The notes under the pieces: model-generated
Database searches by the model: none
The model's input: the letters and a program-made list of their open reading frames with translations, nothing else
What the model was told of the DNA's origin: nothing
Source: Saprospiraceae bacterium
Lineage (GTDB): Bacteria; Bacteroidota; Bacteroidia; Chitinophagales; Saprospiraceae
Assembly: GCA_016715245.1 (NCBI GenBank)
Contig: JADKAS010000007.1
Span: 171,564 to 235,563 of the forward strand
Reading direction: 5' to 3'
Length of the DNA: 64,000 nucleotides
Shown here: one piece after another, positions 38,298-47,837 of the stretch
How positions within the stretch are numbered: the first letter of the stretch is position 1
Layout: every line of letters begins with the position of its first letter
Made by a program: the position numbers and the translations under genes

Positions 38298-40064
38298 ATG
38301 ATGACCAAATCTCATTTTTCTCTGCTGTTTCTGTTTTTGAGCCTTCTTTTTTTCAGTTGCAAAAACGAAATGCATGACATTGACGACACTATCCACATTC
38401 GTATTGAAAAAGACCCGGAACGATTACATCCTCTTATTTTTCCAAACCCTCTGGCTCGGGAAATATATCAATATATCTTTTTGCCTCTAGCTGACTTCAA
38501 CAGAGAGACACTTGAACTGGAGCCTTTGCTCATTAAAGAATTGCCCGAAAAACAAATTATTACAGAAGGTCCTTATTCCGGTGGAGTCAGATTTGACATT
38601 GAAATTTTACCCGAAGCTGTTTGGGAAAACGGAAGTCCGATTACCGCAAAAGATTATATTTTTACTTTAAAAGCCATCAGATTACCACTTAATAATACTT
38701 CGCGGTACAGAGATGTTTTGCAGAATATAGTGGCTGTGGAAATGGATAAAAACAATGAAAAAAAGTTTTCGGTCATTCTGAAAAAAGACGAAATGAATGC
38801 GCTTGAATCCTGTATTCAATGGGAGTTGTACCCTTCATATTTTTATGATCCTGAAAATGTACTTTCAAATCTGGACCTGGAAAAACTGCAAAATGATACT
38901 TTGTATGAAAAAACGGTGACAAACGATGCTACCTATATGACTTTCGCCGAAAAATTTAACGGGCAATTGTATTCTTCGCAAAAAATAAGTGGATGCGGTC
39001 CTTACAATTTTTCTGTATGGGAAGCCAATCAGTATATTGTTCTTGAAAAAAAGAAAGATTACTGGGGAGCAAAAACAAAAAAGTCTGCTTTAAAAAATAA
39101 TCCCGATAAAATTATTTTCCACATCATTGCAGATGACCTCGCGGCGATGGTCCAATTAAAAGAAGGTAAAATTGATGTGATGAATCAGGTAGATGATGAT
39201 GAATTTTTGGCCCTTCAAAAAGATCCGGCCTACAAAGAAATATTCCACTTTTTTACACCTTCCCTTACCAAATATTATGTTATTTTGCTCAATAACAACG
39301 ATCCTAAACTCAGTGATAAAAAGGTAAGAAGGGCTATTACTCATTTGGTAGATGTAGACTACATACTTAAAAATCTAGAATCCGGTTTCGGAGAAAGACT
39401 GGTCACACCTGTACATCCTTCAAAACCTTACTACAATAAGGACTTGCCATTCATCAATTTTGATCAGAATAAAGCAAAATCATTGCTTGTTGAAGCAGGA
39501 TGGAAGGATACCGACGACAATGGTGTATTGGATAAAGTGCTGCCTGAAGGTAAAACAGAATTGTCACTGGATATTTATATTTCGGGACAGGAACTCGGAA
39601 ATCAGGTTGCCTTGCTTCTTCAGCAAAATGCAGCTAAAGTTGGTGTTAAAATTAATATTATTGAAAAAGAATTTAAGCTGCTTCGCGCCGAAAATATTAA
39701 AACCAGAAAATATCATCTGGTGCCAACGGTGGTTTCAACGGATCTGAATTATTGGGACGACCTTTCCTTCAGATATCATTCCGATTATGACATTCCTCAA
39801 GGGGCAAACGATGTTTCGTACCACAACCCAAAAGTGGATGAACTTTTGAATGCTATACCTTTGGAAAAAAATATTGTAAAAAGGGAATCTCTATATAAAA
39901 CACTCCAGACCTTGATTTATGAAGATCAGCCCATGATATATCTTTATGTGCCTACTGAAAGAATTGTATTGAATAAAATCTGGAAAGGGAATGCTACCAT
40001 GAAACGACCCGGTTATGCTGTCAATGAATTTGAAATGGTAAACAAAAGGATTCAATCCAAATAA
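38298..40064 (+). CDS. Peptide/nickel-type ABC transporter binding lipoprotein
   Basis: A 588-residue SBP_bac_5 (DppA/OppA-type) solute-binding protein. I use the ATG at 38298 because it gives the lipoprotein signal MMTKSHFSLLFLFLSLLFFSC; 25 upstream codons are unlike a leader. Conserved stretches are DDTIHIRIEKDPERLHPLIF, YSSQKISGCGPYNFSVWEAN, VRRAITHLVDVDYILKNLES and DLNYWDDLSFRYHSD. It captures a peptide-like substrate at the inner membrane face. Two permease genes follow; no ATPase gene is in the window. Confidence 0.88.
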   Translation: MMTKSHFSLLFLFLSLLFFSCKNEMHDIDDTIHIRIEKDPERLHPLIFPNPLAREIYQYIFLPLADFNRETLELEPLLIKELPEKQIITEGPYSGGVRFDIEILPEAVWENGSPITAKDYIFTLKAIRLPLNNTSRYRDVLQNIVAVEMDKNNEKKFSVILKKDEMNALESCIQWELYPSYFYDPENVLSNLDLEKLQNDTLYEKTVTNDATYMTFAEKFNGQLYSSQKISGCGPYNFSVWEANQYIVLEKKKDYWGAKTKKSALKNNPDKIIFHIIADDLAAMVQLKEGKIDVMNQVDDDEFLALQKDPAYKEIFHFFTPSLTKYYVILLNNNDPKLSDKKVRRAITHLVDVDYILKNLESGFGERLVTPVHPSKPYYNKDLPFINFDQNKAKSLLVEAGWKDTDDNGVLDKVLPEGKTELSLDIYISGQELGNQVALLLQQNAAKVGVKINIIEKEFKLLRAENIKTRKYHLVPTVVSTDLNYWDDLSFRYHSDYDIPQGANDVSYHNPKVDELLNAIPLEKNIVKRESLYKTLQTLIYEDQPMIYLYVPTERIVLNKIWKGNATMKRPGYAVNEFEMVNKRIQSK

Positions 40065-40082
40065 AACCTTACAATCTATATT

Positions 40083-41447
40083 ATGAGGTGGAAATATATT
40101 GTCAAAAGACTAATGCTTCTATTTCCCACTTTGTGTATGGTGTGTTTTATAGCTTTTACCCTTAGGAATCTTGTTCCGGGAGACTCTGCTGAATCTTATC
40201 TCTTCAGTCAAGGTAGTTTGATCTCCGATCCTATGGCAAAAAAAGTGGAATATGAAAAAATATACAAGCGGTTATATCTGGACAAGCCTGTGTTTTATTT
40301 TTCTGTTTTACCTCATTATTATCCTGTAAACATTCACGCTTTTACCGACCCTGAATTGCGATTTCTGATCAAAAGTCTTTTGAAAAAGGGTTATGGCATT
40401 GAAGATATCCTTGAATACAATGAAACGGCGAACCGTTTTTTACAACAATGGCAAGTAATGGAATTTCCTGAAAGAGAAAAATGGATATCAGCTTTTTCCT
40501 TCAGGGAAGATCCTGAAAAGATTCGTCGCTTTATTTCTGGCAGGCCTGAGGCAAAACAACTAAATACCGGTCAGTTTCTCACATTTCTGGAAAAAATGGA
40601 AAAAAACAAATCCAATTTTTTCTGGCCAAAATTTTATTGGCATGGTGCTGAAAATCAATTTCACAAGTATATAACAGGTGTCATAAATCTTGATTTTGGT
40701 TTATCTTCAAAAGACGGAAAAAGTGTAATTTCCAAAATGGGAAATGCTATGAAATGGACATTTTCATTGTTAATGTTTAGTTTGTTTTTATTGTTTTTAA
40801 TTTCCATTCCGCTCGGATTGTTCAGTGGCAGATATGAAGGAGGATTATTAGACAGATACACCGAAAAAATTTCGGTAGTCCTGTATGCGATTCCTGTTTT
40901 CTGGTTGGCTTCGATGTTGATCATATTTTGTACTTCGGATCAGTATTCAAAATTTTTGCATATTTTCCCTTCAGTGGGACTGTGGTATGATCAGAGTCAA
41001 AGTGGATTTTTTTCTGTCCTGTTTCAACATTCCAAACAGTTAATATTGCCGGTTCTTTGCCTCACGCTCAATGATTTTGCCTTCTTAATAAAATGGATTA
41101 AAACCAATACTATTGAACAAAAAAACAAACACTATATCAAACTTGCCATTGCCAAAGGTCTTACTGATCAAAACATTCTTTTCAGGCATATTTTGCCGAA
41201 TGTCGGTGTAAACATAGTGGCTGTTCTCATTGGAATTATTCCTTCAGCATTTGCCGGGTCTCTTTTAATCGAAGTGATTTTTAATATTCCTGGCATGGGA
41301 AGGTTGCTGTACAACAGCATTTTTGCCGCTGACTGGAATGTGGTATTTGGAATTTTATTGTTCATGTCTTTTATTACCGTCATTATCAATGTGGCGGGTG
41401 ACATATTACTCGCGAGAATCAATCCGAAAATCCATTACCATGATTAA
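40083..41447 (+). CDS. ABC transporter permease, DppB-type with large insert
   Basis: A 454-residue permease. TM1 is at residues about 10-30 with the DppB start MRWKYIVKRLMLLFPTLCMV. Instead of the usual 50-100-residue loop, about 190 residues follow before TM2 at about 225; the loop contains KFYWHGAENQFHKYITGVINLDFGLS, whose last part is the normal DppB motif. The remaining five helices and the EAA loop (AIAKGLTDQNILFRHILPN) are standard. The insert lies outside the cytoplasm, likely contacting the binding lipoprotein. Confidence 0.86.
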   Translation: MRWKYIVKRLMLLFPTLCMVCFIAFTLRNLVPGDSAESYLFSQGSLISDPMAKKVEYEKIYKRLYLDKPVFYFSVLPHYYPVNIHAFTDPELRFLIKSLLKKGYGIEDILEYNETANRFLQQWQVMEFPEREKWISAFSFREDPEKIRRFISGRPEAKQLNTGQFLTFLEKMEKNKSNFFWPKFYWHGAENQFHKYITGVINLDFGLSSKDGKSVISKMGNAMKWTFSLLMFSLFLLFLISIPLGLFSGRYEGGLLDRYTEKISVVLYAIPVFWLASMLIIFCTSDQYSKFLHIFPSVGLWYDQSQSGFFSVLFQHSKQLILPVLCLTLNDFAFLIKWIKTNTIEQKNKHYIKLAIAKGLTDQNILFRHILPNVGVNIVAVLIGIIPSAFAGSLLIEVIFNIPGMGRLLYNSIFAADWNVVFGILLFMSFITVIINVAGDILLARINPKIHYHD

Positions 41448-42573
41448 AGGAGGAAGGAAAATATTCAGTTTGAAAAGGATTATTGGAGTTATTACTTTAA
41501 TAACGCTTTTGTTTTTCAGTGATTTTATTGCCGGTGACAAAGCCATTTTATGTGTATGCAAAGGTAATATGACAATGCCGGTTTTTAGTGAAAATGTCCG
41601 TTCTCAAGAAACAGACAATTGTAGTTTTTGCCTTTTTCCACCTATTCGTTACAGTCCTTTTCAGATCGATGTAAATAACGGTAATTATGTTAGTCCCTTT
41701 GCACAGCAAAATATTCCGTCTGTTTGTTTCCGCCATTGGCTTGGTACGGACAAACTGGGAAGAGATGTTGCTGCAGGAATTGTTCACGGTGCCGGTATTT
41801 CTTTAGGTATTGGGTTGTTTGCCACATTTTTATCTTTACTGCTGGGCGTGCCTTTAGGTATTTCTCTGGGTTATTATCAGGACAACACCATTCGCTGGAA
41901 TGTAATCCAGTATTTTGTTTTTATTGTTTCTGTATTTTTCGTATTGTTCTATATTTCATTTTTAATATCTTCCACTTCTTTGGTTATATTAACCTTTGCT
42001 TGTCTGATTTTTATGTTGATTTTATATTTGCTGATCAGGTCGATCGGAAAATGGAACATGACAAAATATAACGTTCCTTTCGATCTTTTTGGATTCAGGA
42101 TCCTTGAATGGAGAAAGTCAATCCCTGCGTTATTTTTATTACTGGCTTTATTGTCTCTATTTTCAAAACCATCTGTTTACAATGTAATAATCATTATTGC
42201 TCTTCTTTCCTGGGCTGACATTGCCCGTTTGATCAGGGCAGAAACGCTGACCATTAAAAACCATTTGTTTGTCCAGTCTGCCATCACAATGGGGTTTTCT
42301 CATGTATATATTATCGTACATCATATATTTCCAATGCTCAAAGGAAGTCTGATTGTCATTGCCATGTACATTATGGCCGGTGCTGTCTTAATGGAAGCTA
42401 CCTTATCATTTCTTGGACTGGGACTTCCTGTTGAAGAAGTTTCATGGGGGAAATTACTGGCGGAATCCAGAAATGCCAGGGCGTGGTGGATGGCTGTTTT
42501 TCCGGGAGGATGTCTCATAATGCTACTATTATTTCTTCATTCAAAGACAAAAAAGATTTCAGGTTTATATTGA
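41440..42573 (+). CDS. ABC transporter permease, DppC-type
   Basis: A 377-residue partner permease, starting at 41440 and overlapping the preceding gene by eight bases. TM1 follows MIKGGRKIFSLKRIIG; a periplasmic loop with several cysteines (ILCVCKGNMT, NCSFCLFPP) precedes the OppC motif WLGTDKLGRDVAAGIVHGAG. The EAA loop is SAITMGFSHVYIIVHHIFP and the C-terminal motif is MEATLSFLGLGLP. The ATP-hydrolysing subunits would be encoded elsewhere. Confidence 0.86.
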   Translation: MIKGGRKIFSLKRIIGVITLITLLFFSDFIAGDKAILCVCKGNMTMPVFSENVRSQETDNCSFCLFPPIRYSPFQIDVNNGNYVSPFAQQNIPSVCFRHWLGTDKLGRDVAAGIVHGAGISLGIGLFATFLSLLLGVPLGISLGYYQDNTIRWNVIQYFVFIVSVFFVLFYISFLISSTSLVILTFACLIFMLILYLLIRSIGKWNMTKYNVPFDLFGFRILEWRKSIPALFLLLALLSLFSKPSVYNVIIIIALLSWADIARLIRAETLTIKNHLFVQSAITMGFSHVYIIVHHIFPMLKGSLIVIAMYIMAGAVLMEATLSFLGLGLPVEEVSWGKLLAESRNARAWWMAVFPGGCLIMLLLFLHSKTKKISGLY

Positions 42574-42765
42574 TGACTACGTAAGAGTGGACCTGAATTT
42601 TTCGTTTTTACGATGTAATAGAAAGCTTCCTTAGTATTCTTAACTCACAAAATTTACCTCATTTGGACTTTTTGTAAATATGTAATTTGATAATTACCAA
42701 TTTTATTCATATTTATTTTTTTCTATGTTAAAGATTACTATTTTTGCTTCCTTATTTCCTGAGAC

Positions 42766-45441
42766 ATGACCAGACTAACACCAATCCTGATAACATTATT
42801 TTGTTTTATCGTTACTCCTGTATTCACAAGACACATTGTAGGAGGTGATATTAAATATACTTGTGTTTCAAGTAACAGTGACCAACAAACCACAACATTT
42901 GCCGTGAGTTTTACCATGTACAGAGATGTACTGGGAGGTGGTGCCAATTATGATTTGAATGCACAATTTGGTATTTACCGGAAAAGCCCGGGTGGTTCTG
43001 ACTGGACCTTTGTTCAGGCTGTTGTTGCCAATCCTACCAATATTGCTAATATTCCACTCAACGACCCATGTGTGACGGTACCACCCAACATCAGAACAGA
43101 AAGAGGTTCTTACAATTTTAATGTTACTCTTCCATGGGGTGAAAATATTTATCAGATTGCTTATCAACGGTGCTGCAGAAATAATACCATCAATAATATT
43201 TTTAATCCGGGAACAACCGGAGCCGTATTTTCCGTTGAAATTACACCTGAAGCTATAAGGAATTGTAACAACAGCCCGGTTTTTAAAAAATTGCCGCCCA
43301 TCATACTTTGTAATAACAGACCCATTATGTTTGATCATGGCACCACCGATATGGAAGGTGATTCTGTTGTATATGAATTTTGTAATCCACTTTCTTCAGG
43401 AGGTAATATGCCTGGGGACGATTGTTTTTCTATTGTGCCGGCACCATTCAAATGTCTGCCACCTTACCCGGAAGTTAGTTTTGTGCCGCCATATACTTCA
43501 TTTCAACCTATGGGAGGCAATCCAATAGTCAATATCAATGCTTCAACAGGAATGATAACCGGTACACCTAATGTGCAAGGTCAGTATGTTGTAGGAATCT
43601 GTATAAGAGAATACCGCAATGGTAAATTATTGACCTCTACAAGAAGGGATTTTCAATTTAATGTTCTGAATTGTAATGGCATTACCTTTGACCAGAATTA
43701 TTTACTCTGTGAAAATGACTCCCTCAGAATCAATGAAGTTACGTATACCCAACCAGGAACCTATACACAAAACTTTATTACAGAATCTGGTTGCGACAGT
43801 GTTGTGGTTATCAAAATTAACCCATTAAAAAACAGCGAAAGTTTAATAACCAAAACTATTTGTTTTCCAGAAAATTATACTTTTTTTGAAATGATTTTAA
43901 CACAAAGTGGTATTTATTCAAAAATACTTGAAAACAGTGCCGGATGTGATTCAACGGTTATTTTAAAATTGTTGGTTAATCAACCAACGGAAAATAGTTT
44001 GAGTTTTTCCTTATGTGACGGGGAAATACTTGAAATCAATGGGGAAAGTTACAGTCAAAGCGGAGTTTATACCCAAAAACTTGTAAATTCAAACGGATGT
44101 GACAGTATTTTGACGTTAATTATCCGAACAGGAACCAGTTTGACAAGCCGTCAATATTATTCGCTTTGCAATGCAGGAAGTTTTGAGGTAAACAATGTGG
44201 TATACAACAGCCCCGGCGTATTTGTGCAAAACCTCAACAGTCAGAGCGGATGTGACAGTACATTGATTGTAAATATTTTACCTTGTCAGCAGGATATTAT
44301 CTATGACTTTCAATTGTGCGATGCCAAAACACCACAACAAGGTATGAATTATGAAGAATTTGTGCCGCGGTACTTGTCCAGCTTATCTTGTGGTACGATT
44401 TCAGCATCCAACATTGAAAGAGAGCAACCTCAGGAAAATAAACATTCCTGCACCTTGGGCCATGAAAGCAGCTTGTCTATGTGTGTCAGTGTCTCCAATA
44501 CCTGTATACCTGAAGAGGCAACTCAAAAACCGGTTGTTTTTGGATTTAGAGCCAGTCCGGTTTCAGGGAGTTATATTAAATGGAATCATCTTGTGTTTCA
44601 TCATAATGCTCCGTTGAATTATAACTGGATTAATGGAGCTACCGGTCCCAATAATTACCCAACCAAAATACGCATCCGTATTTATAAAAATGATGCGCTG
44701 GTCTTTGCACAACAGGATATTCCTACAAACAATACCTGGAAAAAAGAAAAACTGGATTTATACGAAAACCCAGATTATGTCTTGCAAGAAGGAGATTCTG
44801 TAAGGGTTGAATTACTTCCATACTGTACGGTTGGAAATACGTCAACTGTCAGTGTTTGGGATGTTGACAATCTTTCTTTGTTTTTTTCATGTGAAGAAAA
44901 GGAAAACAGGATAATTGGAGGAAAATTGCTAACGAATGTTGATTCAGATGAACTTTTTACGATTAAAAGATATCAGGGGAATAAAGTGCTGAAATTGGAA
45001 ACTACAGACAATTTCTTTTTATTTCCAAAAAACGACCCGCTAAAAAATTATATAATTACAGGTTTAAGCCATCAGGAACCTTCAAAAGAAGTGTCCACAT
45101 TTGACCTTGTTTTGATTCAAAAACATATTTTGGGGATAGAGACATTCTCAAATCCTTTCCAATTTATAGCCGCTGATGTAAACAGGGATGGGAAGATAAA
45201 CTCAGCTGATCTGGTTATAATGCGTAAAGTAATTTTAGGAGTTTATGAAAATTTTCCTGACAATACAAGTTGGAGATTAATTCCTCGAACATCAGTTTTT
45301 GAAACGCAGCATCCCCTGAAATGGTCTGATGAAATGCTGATTTTGCCCGGATATGAAAATCTTCAGGAAATTGATTTTATCCCAATCAAAACGGGTGATG
45401 TAAGCGGAGCCTTAAACATAGAATTTAGCAAATCTGAATAA
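42766..45441 (+). CDS. Secreted multidomain adhesin-like protein with dockerin-like repeat
   Basis: An 891-residue exported protein. After a signal peptide (residues about 1-20) comes a conserved N-domain RHIVGGDIKYTCVSSNSD, common in Bacteroidota gliding/adhesion proteins. Residues about 310-510 hold four copies of a roughly 65-residue Cys-bearing repeat ending GCDS (SGCDSVVVI, AGCDSTVIL, NGCDSILTL, SGCDSTLIV). Residues about 785-850 read FDLVLIQKHILGI and NRDGKINSADLVIMRKVILG, two dockerin-type calcium loops. No T9SS YPNP tail is visible. Role unknown; attachment to polymer or cell surface is inferred. Confidence 0.8.
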   Translation: MTRLTPILITLFCFIVTPVFTRHIVGGDIKYTCVSSNSDQQTTTFAVSFTMYRDVLGGGANYDLNAQFGIYRKSPGGSDWTFVQAVVANPTNIANIPLNDPCVTVPPNIRTERGSYNFNVTLPWGENIYQIAYQRCCRNNTINNIFNPGTTGAVFSVEITPEAIRNCNNSPVFKKLPPIILCNNRPIMFDHGTTDMEGDSVVYEFCNPLSSGGNMPGDDCFSIVPAPFKCLPPYPEVSFVPPYTSFQPMGGNPIVNINASTGMITGTPNVQGQYVVGICIREYRNGKLLTSTRRDFQFNVLNCNGITFDQNYLLCENDSLRINEVTYTQPGTYTQNFITESGCDSVVVIKINPLKNSESLITKTICFPENYTFFEMILTQSGIYSKILENSAGCDSTVILKLLVNQPTENSLSFSLCDGEILEINGESYSQSGVYTQKLVNSNGCDSILTLIIRTGTSLTSRQYYSLCNAGSFEVNNVVYNSPGVFVQNLNSQSGCDSTLIVNILPCQQDIIYDFQLCDAKTPQQGMNYEEFVPRYLSSLSCGTISASNIEREQPQENKHSCTLGHESSLSMCVSVSNTCIPEEATQKPVVFGFRASPVSGSYIKWNHLVFHHNAPLNYNWINGATGPNNYPTKIRIRIYKNDALVFAQQDIPTNNTWKKEKLDLYENPDYVLQEGDSVRVELLPYCTVGNTSTVSVWDVDNLSLFFSCEEKENRIIGGKLLTNVDSDELFTIKRYQGNKVLKLETTDNFFLFPKNDPLKNYIITGLSHQEPSKEVSTFDLVLIQKHILGIETFSNPFQFIAADVNRDGKINSADLVIMRKVILGVYENFPDNTSWRLIPRTSVFETQHPLKWSDEMLILPGYENLQEIDFIPIKTGDVSGALNIEFSKSE

Positions 45442-45733
45442 TTTTTTCTCCGGTAAGTATTTTAATTTTCTGGTATCCATATTATTGTGGAAAGAATAAT
45501 AGTTCAGTTTTTATTAAAATGAAATATTCCGGAATGCAATGTTTACATTATTTTGTGTTCTCAAAATTTTAGGATCATAAAAAGTTCTTACAAAATCTTG
45601 TTGAAAGGGGAAAGGGGTAGAATTACCATCATAAATTACTAAGAAAAGGTTAAAAAGTGTCTTAATCGTTGCTTTTTTTCATTTTCTTGAAAGATTCTAT
45701 GGATGATTCCAAAGGTTTTTTTATTTTTAAGGC

Positions 45734-46300
45734 ATGGATATTATTTTAGACATAAACGGTTCTGAACATTATCTTATTGAAGCTTGTATCAGAAAAGAAG
45801 CCTGGGCACAAAAATATGTTTATGAACATTTTTATGCTCCGATGATGAACGTTTGTCTGAGATTTGCACATAATGAAAATGAAGCGCTGGATATTCTCCA
45901 CGATGGTTTTATAAAAATCTTCCGACACATAGAAAAATACCAGACAGGGACTTCTCTGGTTGCCTGGATGCGCAGAATTATGGTCAATACCTGTATCGAT
46001 CATTACAGAAAAGATTTGCGAAGGAAAACGGAAAACATAGAAACCGCATATTCAGTTTGTGATGTACAGGAAGATGCCCTTGAAAAAATGAATGCAGAAG
46101 AAATTTTATCCTGTTTGCAGCAATTGACGGTTTCTTATCGTTCTGTATTTAATCTATATGTTATTGATGGGTATTCTCATAAGGAAATTGGTGAAATACT
46201 TGGAATAACAGAGAGTACTTCCAGATCAAATTTGGTAAAAGCACGTACCAAATTGAAAGAGTTGTTGGCCATAAAGAATAGAATCCATGAACAAAAATAA
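45734..46300 (+). CDS. ECF-type RNA polymerase sigma factor
   Basis: A 188-residue sigma-70 family ECF factor. Region 2 has YEHFYAPMMNVCLRFAHNEN then EALDILHDGFIKIFRHIEKY; region 4 has VFNLYVIDGYSHKEIGEILG then TESTSRSNLVKARTKLKEL. It directs RNA polymerase to a special promoter set. The next gene overlaps it by 14 bases and is the likely membrane partner. The spacer 45442-45733 holds nothing I can name. Confidence 0.93.
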   Translation: MDIILDINGSEHYLIEACIRKEAWAQKYVYEHFYAPMMNVCLRFAHNENEALDILHDGFIKIFRHIEKYQTGTSLVAWMRRIMVNTCIDHYRKDLRRKTENIETAYSVCDVQEDALEKMNAEEILSCLQQLTVSYRSVFNLYVIDGYSHKEIGEILGITESTSRSNLVKARTKLKELLAIKNRIHEQK

Positions 46301-47699
46301 GAGTTTTGATTTCGTCATCCGGAAAAAACTCAACGAAATGCCTCCGACACCGTCTTATGGTGCCTGGCAGACGTTTCAGGAAAAATGGGTGAATAAAGAA
46401 CCAAACACAACGCCGATATCAGATCAGAATTTTGATAAAAATATTAAAACCAAAGTTGGTTCCGTGCTCAAATCACATCAGATTCAGCATTGGGAAAAGT
46501 TGAAGTACAGACTGGAAACCATTGAAACGTACAGAAGAAAGATTTATATCAACAAATTAAAAGAATTGATCGCAGTCTTTTTGTTTGTTTTTACCTTTTT
46601 TAATGTGACCAATCATTTTTTAATGTTCCCTGAAAATGAACATATTCAATATGCTGACAATAAATCACTTTCTTTAGAAAAAATAGCACAAACAAAGGAA
46701 AAAGAGGAGGCAGCCTTTGACCAGAAAAAGGGTGTTCCAATAAAAAAATCCGGATTGGTAAAAAACAACACAAATATATCCAATAGAAAGCTGGTTGCCA
46801 TTGCTGAAATTCAGAAGTTTAAAAATTTACCGGGGAACACAAAAAATATTCATTCTGTATCAAAGCACACTGACGAATCCTACAATTCAGCTTTTAAAGG
46901 AGAAGTAACAAAAATTGACAATGGAAGTACAATACCATTAATTCCTGCAAAAGTACAGGATCCTTATTCTGTTATGGCTACCATTATCCCAATGAATTTT
47001 GCGGCATCCAAAAAAACAAATAATGTAACCAGAATAGGTTTTTATTTTTCCCATGTCCGCAATTTTATTCTGACACCATTTGACAAAGTGTATTCAATTC
47101 CCAGATTTGAAAACTCAACTTCAGCTCAGAGTTATGGTTTCAGTGTTGGTCGATCTTTTCAGAAATTAGAAATTGAAACCGGCTTTGAATACACAAATCT
47201 TCAATATTCACCGCTACTGATAAAGGAAACCTTTGGCGCGGCAGCTGATATATATTTTGAAACCAGTCTCAGAAAAATTCAATTCACCATTATTAAAGTT
47301 CCTTTAAGGTTCAAATATTTTGCATTTAATAAAAAGGGTTGGTCAGTCTATGCCATGGCGGGATCTTCATTCAATGTTATCACTGAAGCCGGATATGAAA
47401 TTGAAGAGAGTGTTGTCAAAGGTAAACCGGTCAATTATAACAGATTTTCTGATGATGGTCCCCGGCTGGAAGAAAAGCCCTTTACTACCGGTTTTTTGGA
47501 TAGTGGAAGCCTGGAAGGTAATTATTTTATCGACCTTCATCTGGGTATAGGGATTGAGAAAAAAATACATTCCCGATTACATGTTTATGCCCAGCCATCC
47601 TATCACAGCTTTCTTAAAAGTGATGGAATCGGTATCGGTCCAAATAATGACAAAGTCAATTCTTTACATCTTCAAACAGGATTTAAATTTACCTTATAA
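46287..47699 (+). CDS. Predicted membrane-spanning partner of the ECF sigma factor with C-terminal barrel
   Basis: A 470-residue protein overlapping the sigma gene. The first ~90 residues are soluble and basic (MNKNKSFDFVIRKKLNEM, WEKLKYRLETIETYRRKI). One membrane helix follows at about 92-112 (LKELIAVFLFVFTFFNVTNH). A long Lys/Asn-rich linker (about 113-220) leads to an outer-membrane beta-barrel-like domain (RIGFYFSHVRNFILTPFDKV to QTGFKFTL). The N-terminus is placed as in anti-sigma factors; the C-terminus resembles PorT-type outer-membrane proteins. A single chain crossing the envelope from sigma factor to outer membrane is inferred. Confidence 0.72.
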   Translation: MNKNKSFDFVIRKKLNEMPPTPSYGAWQTFQEKWVNKEPNTTPISDQNFDKNIKTKVGSVLKSHQIQHWEKLKYRLETIETYRRKIYINKLKELIAVFLFVFTFFNVTNHFLMFPENEHIQYADNKSLSLEKIAQTKEKEEAAFDQKKGVPIKKSGLVKNNTNISNRKLVAIAEIQKFKNLPGNTKNIHSVSKHTDESYNSAFKGEVTKIDNGSTIPLIPAKVQDPYSVMATIIPMNFAASKKTNNVTRIGFYFSHVRNFILTPFDKVYSIPRFENSTSAQSYGFSVGRSFQKLEIETGFEYTNLQYSPLLIKETFGAAADIYFETSLRKIQFTIIKVPLRFKYFAFNKKGWSVYAMAGSSFNVITEAGYEIEESVVKGKPVNYNRFSDDGPRLEEKPFTTGFLDSGSLEGNYFIDLHLGIGIEKKIHSRLHVYAQPSYHSFLKSDGIGIGPNNDKVNSLHLQTGFKFTL

Positions 47700-47837
47700 T
47701 GGTCATATAAGCTTTTCTTAAGGATGTGAATAAATTATTTAAACCTTTTGACCGTTTGTGACAGTATTTTAATATCTCAATCCATCAATAGTATTTATAT
47801 TTGTGCTTATTTTTAAAATTAACAAATAATTATTTGT

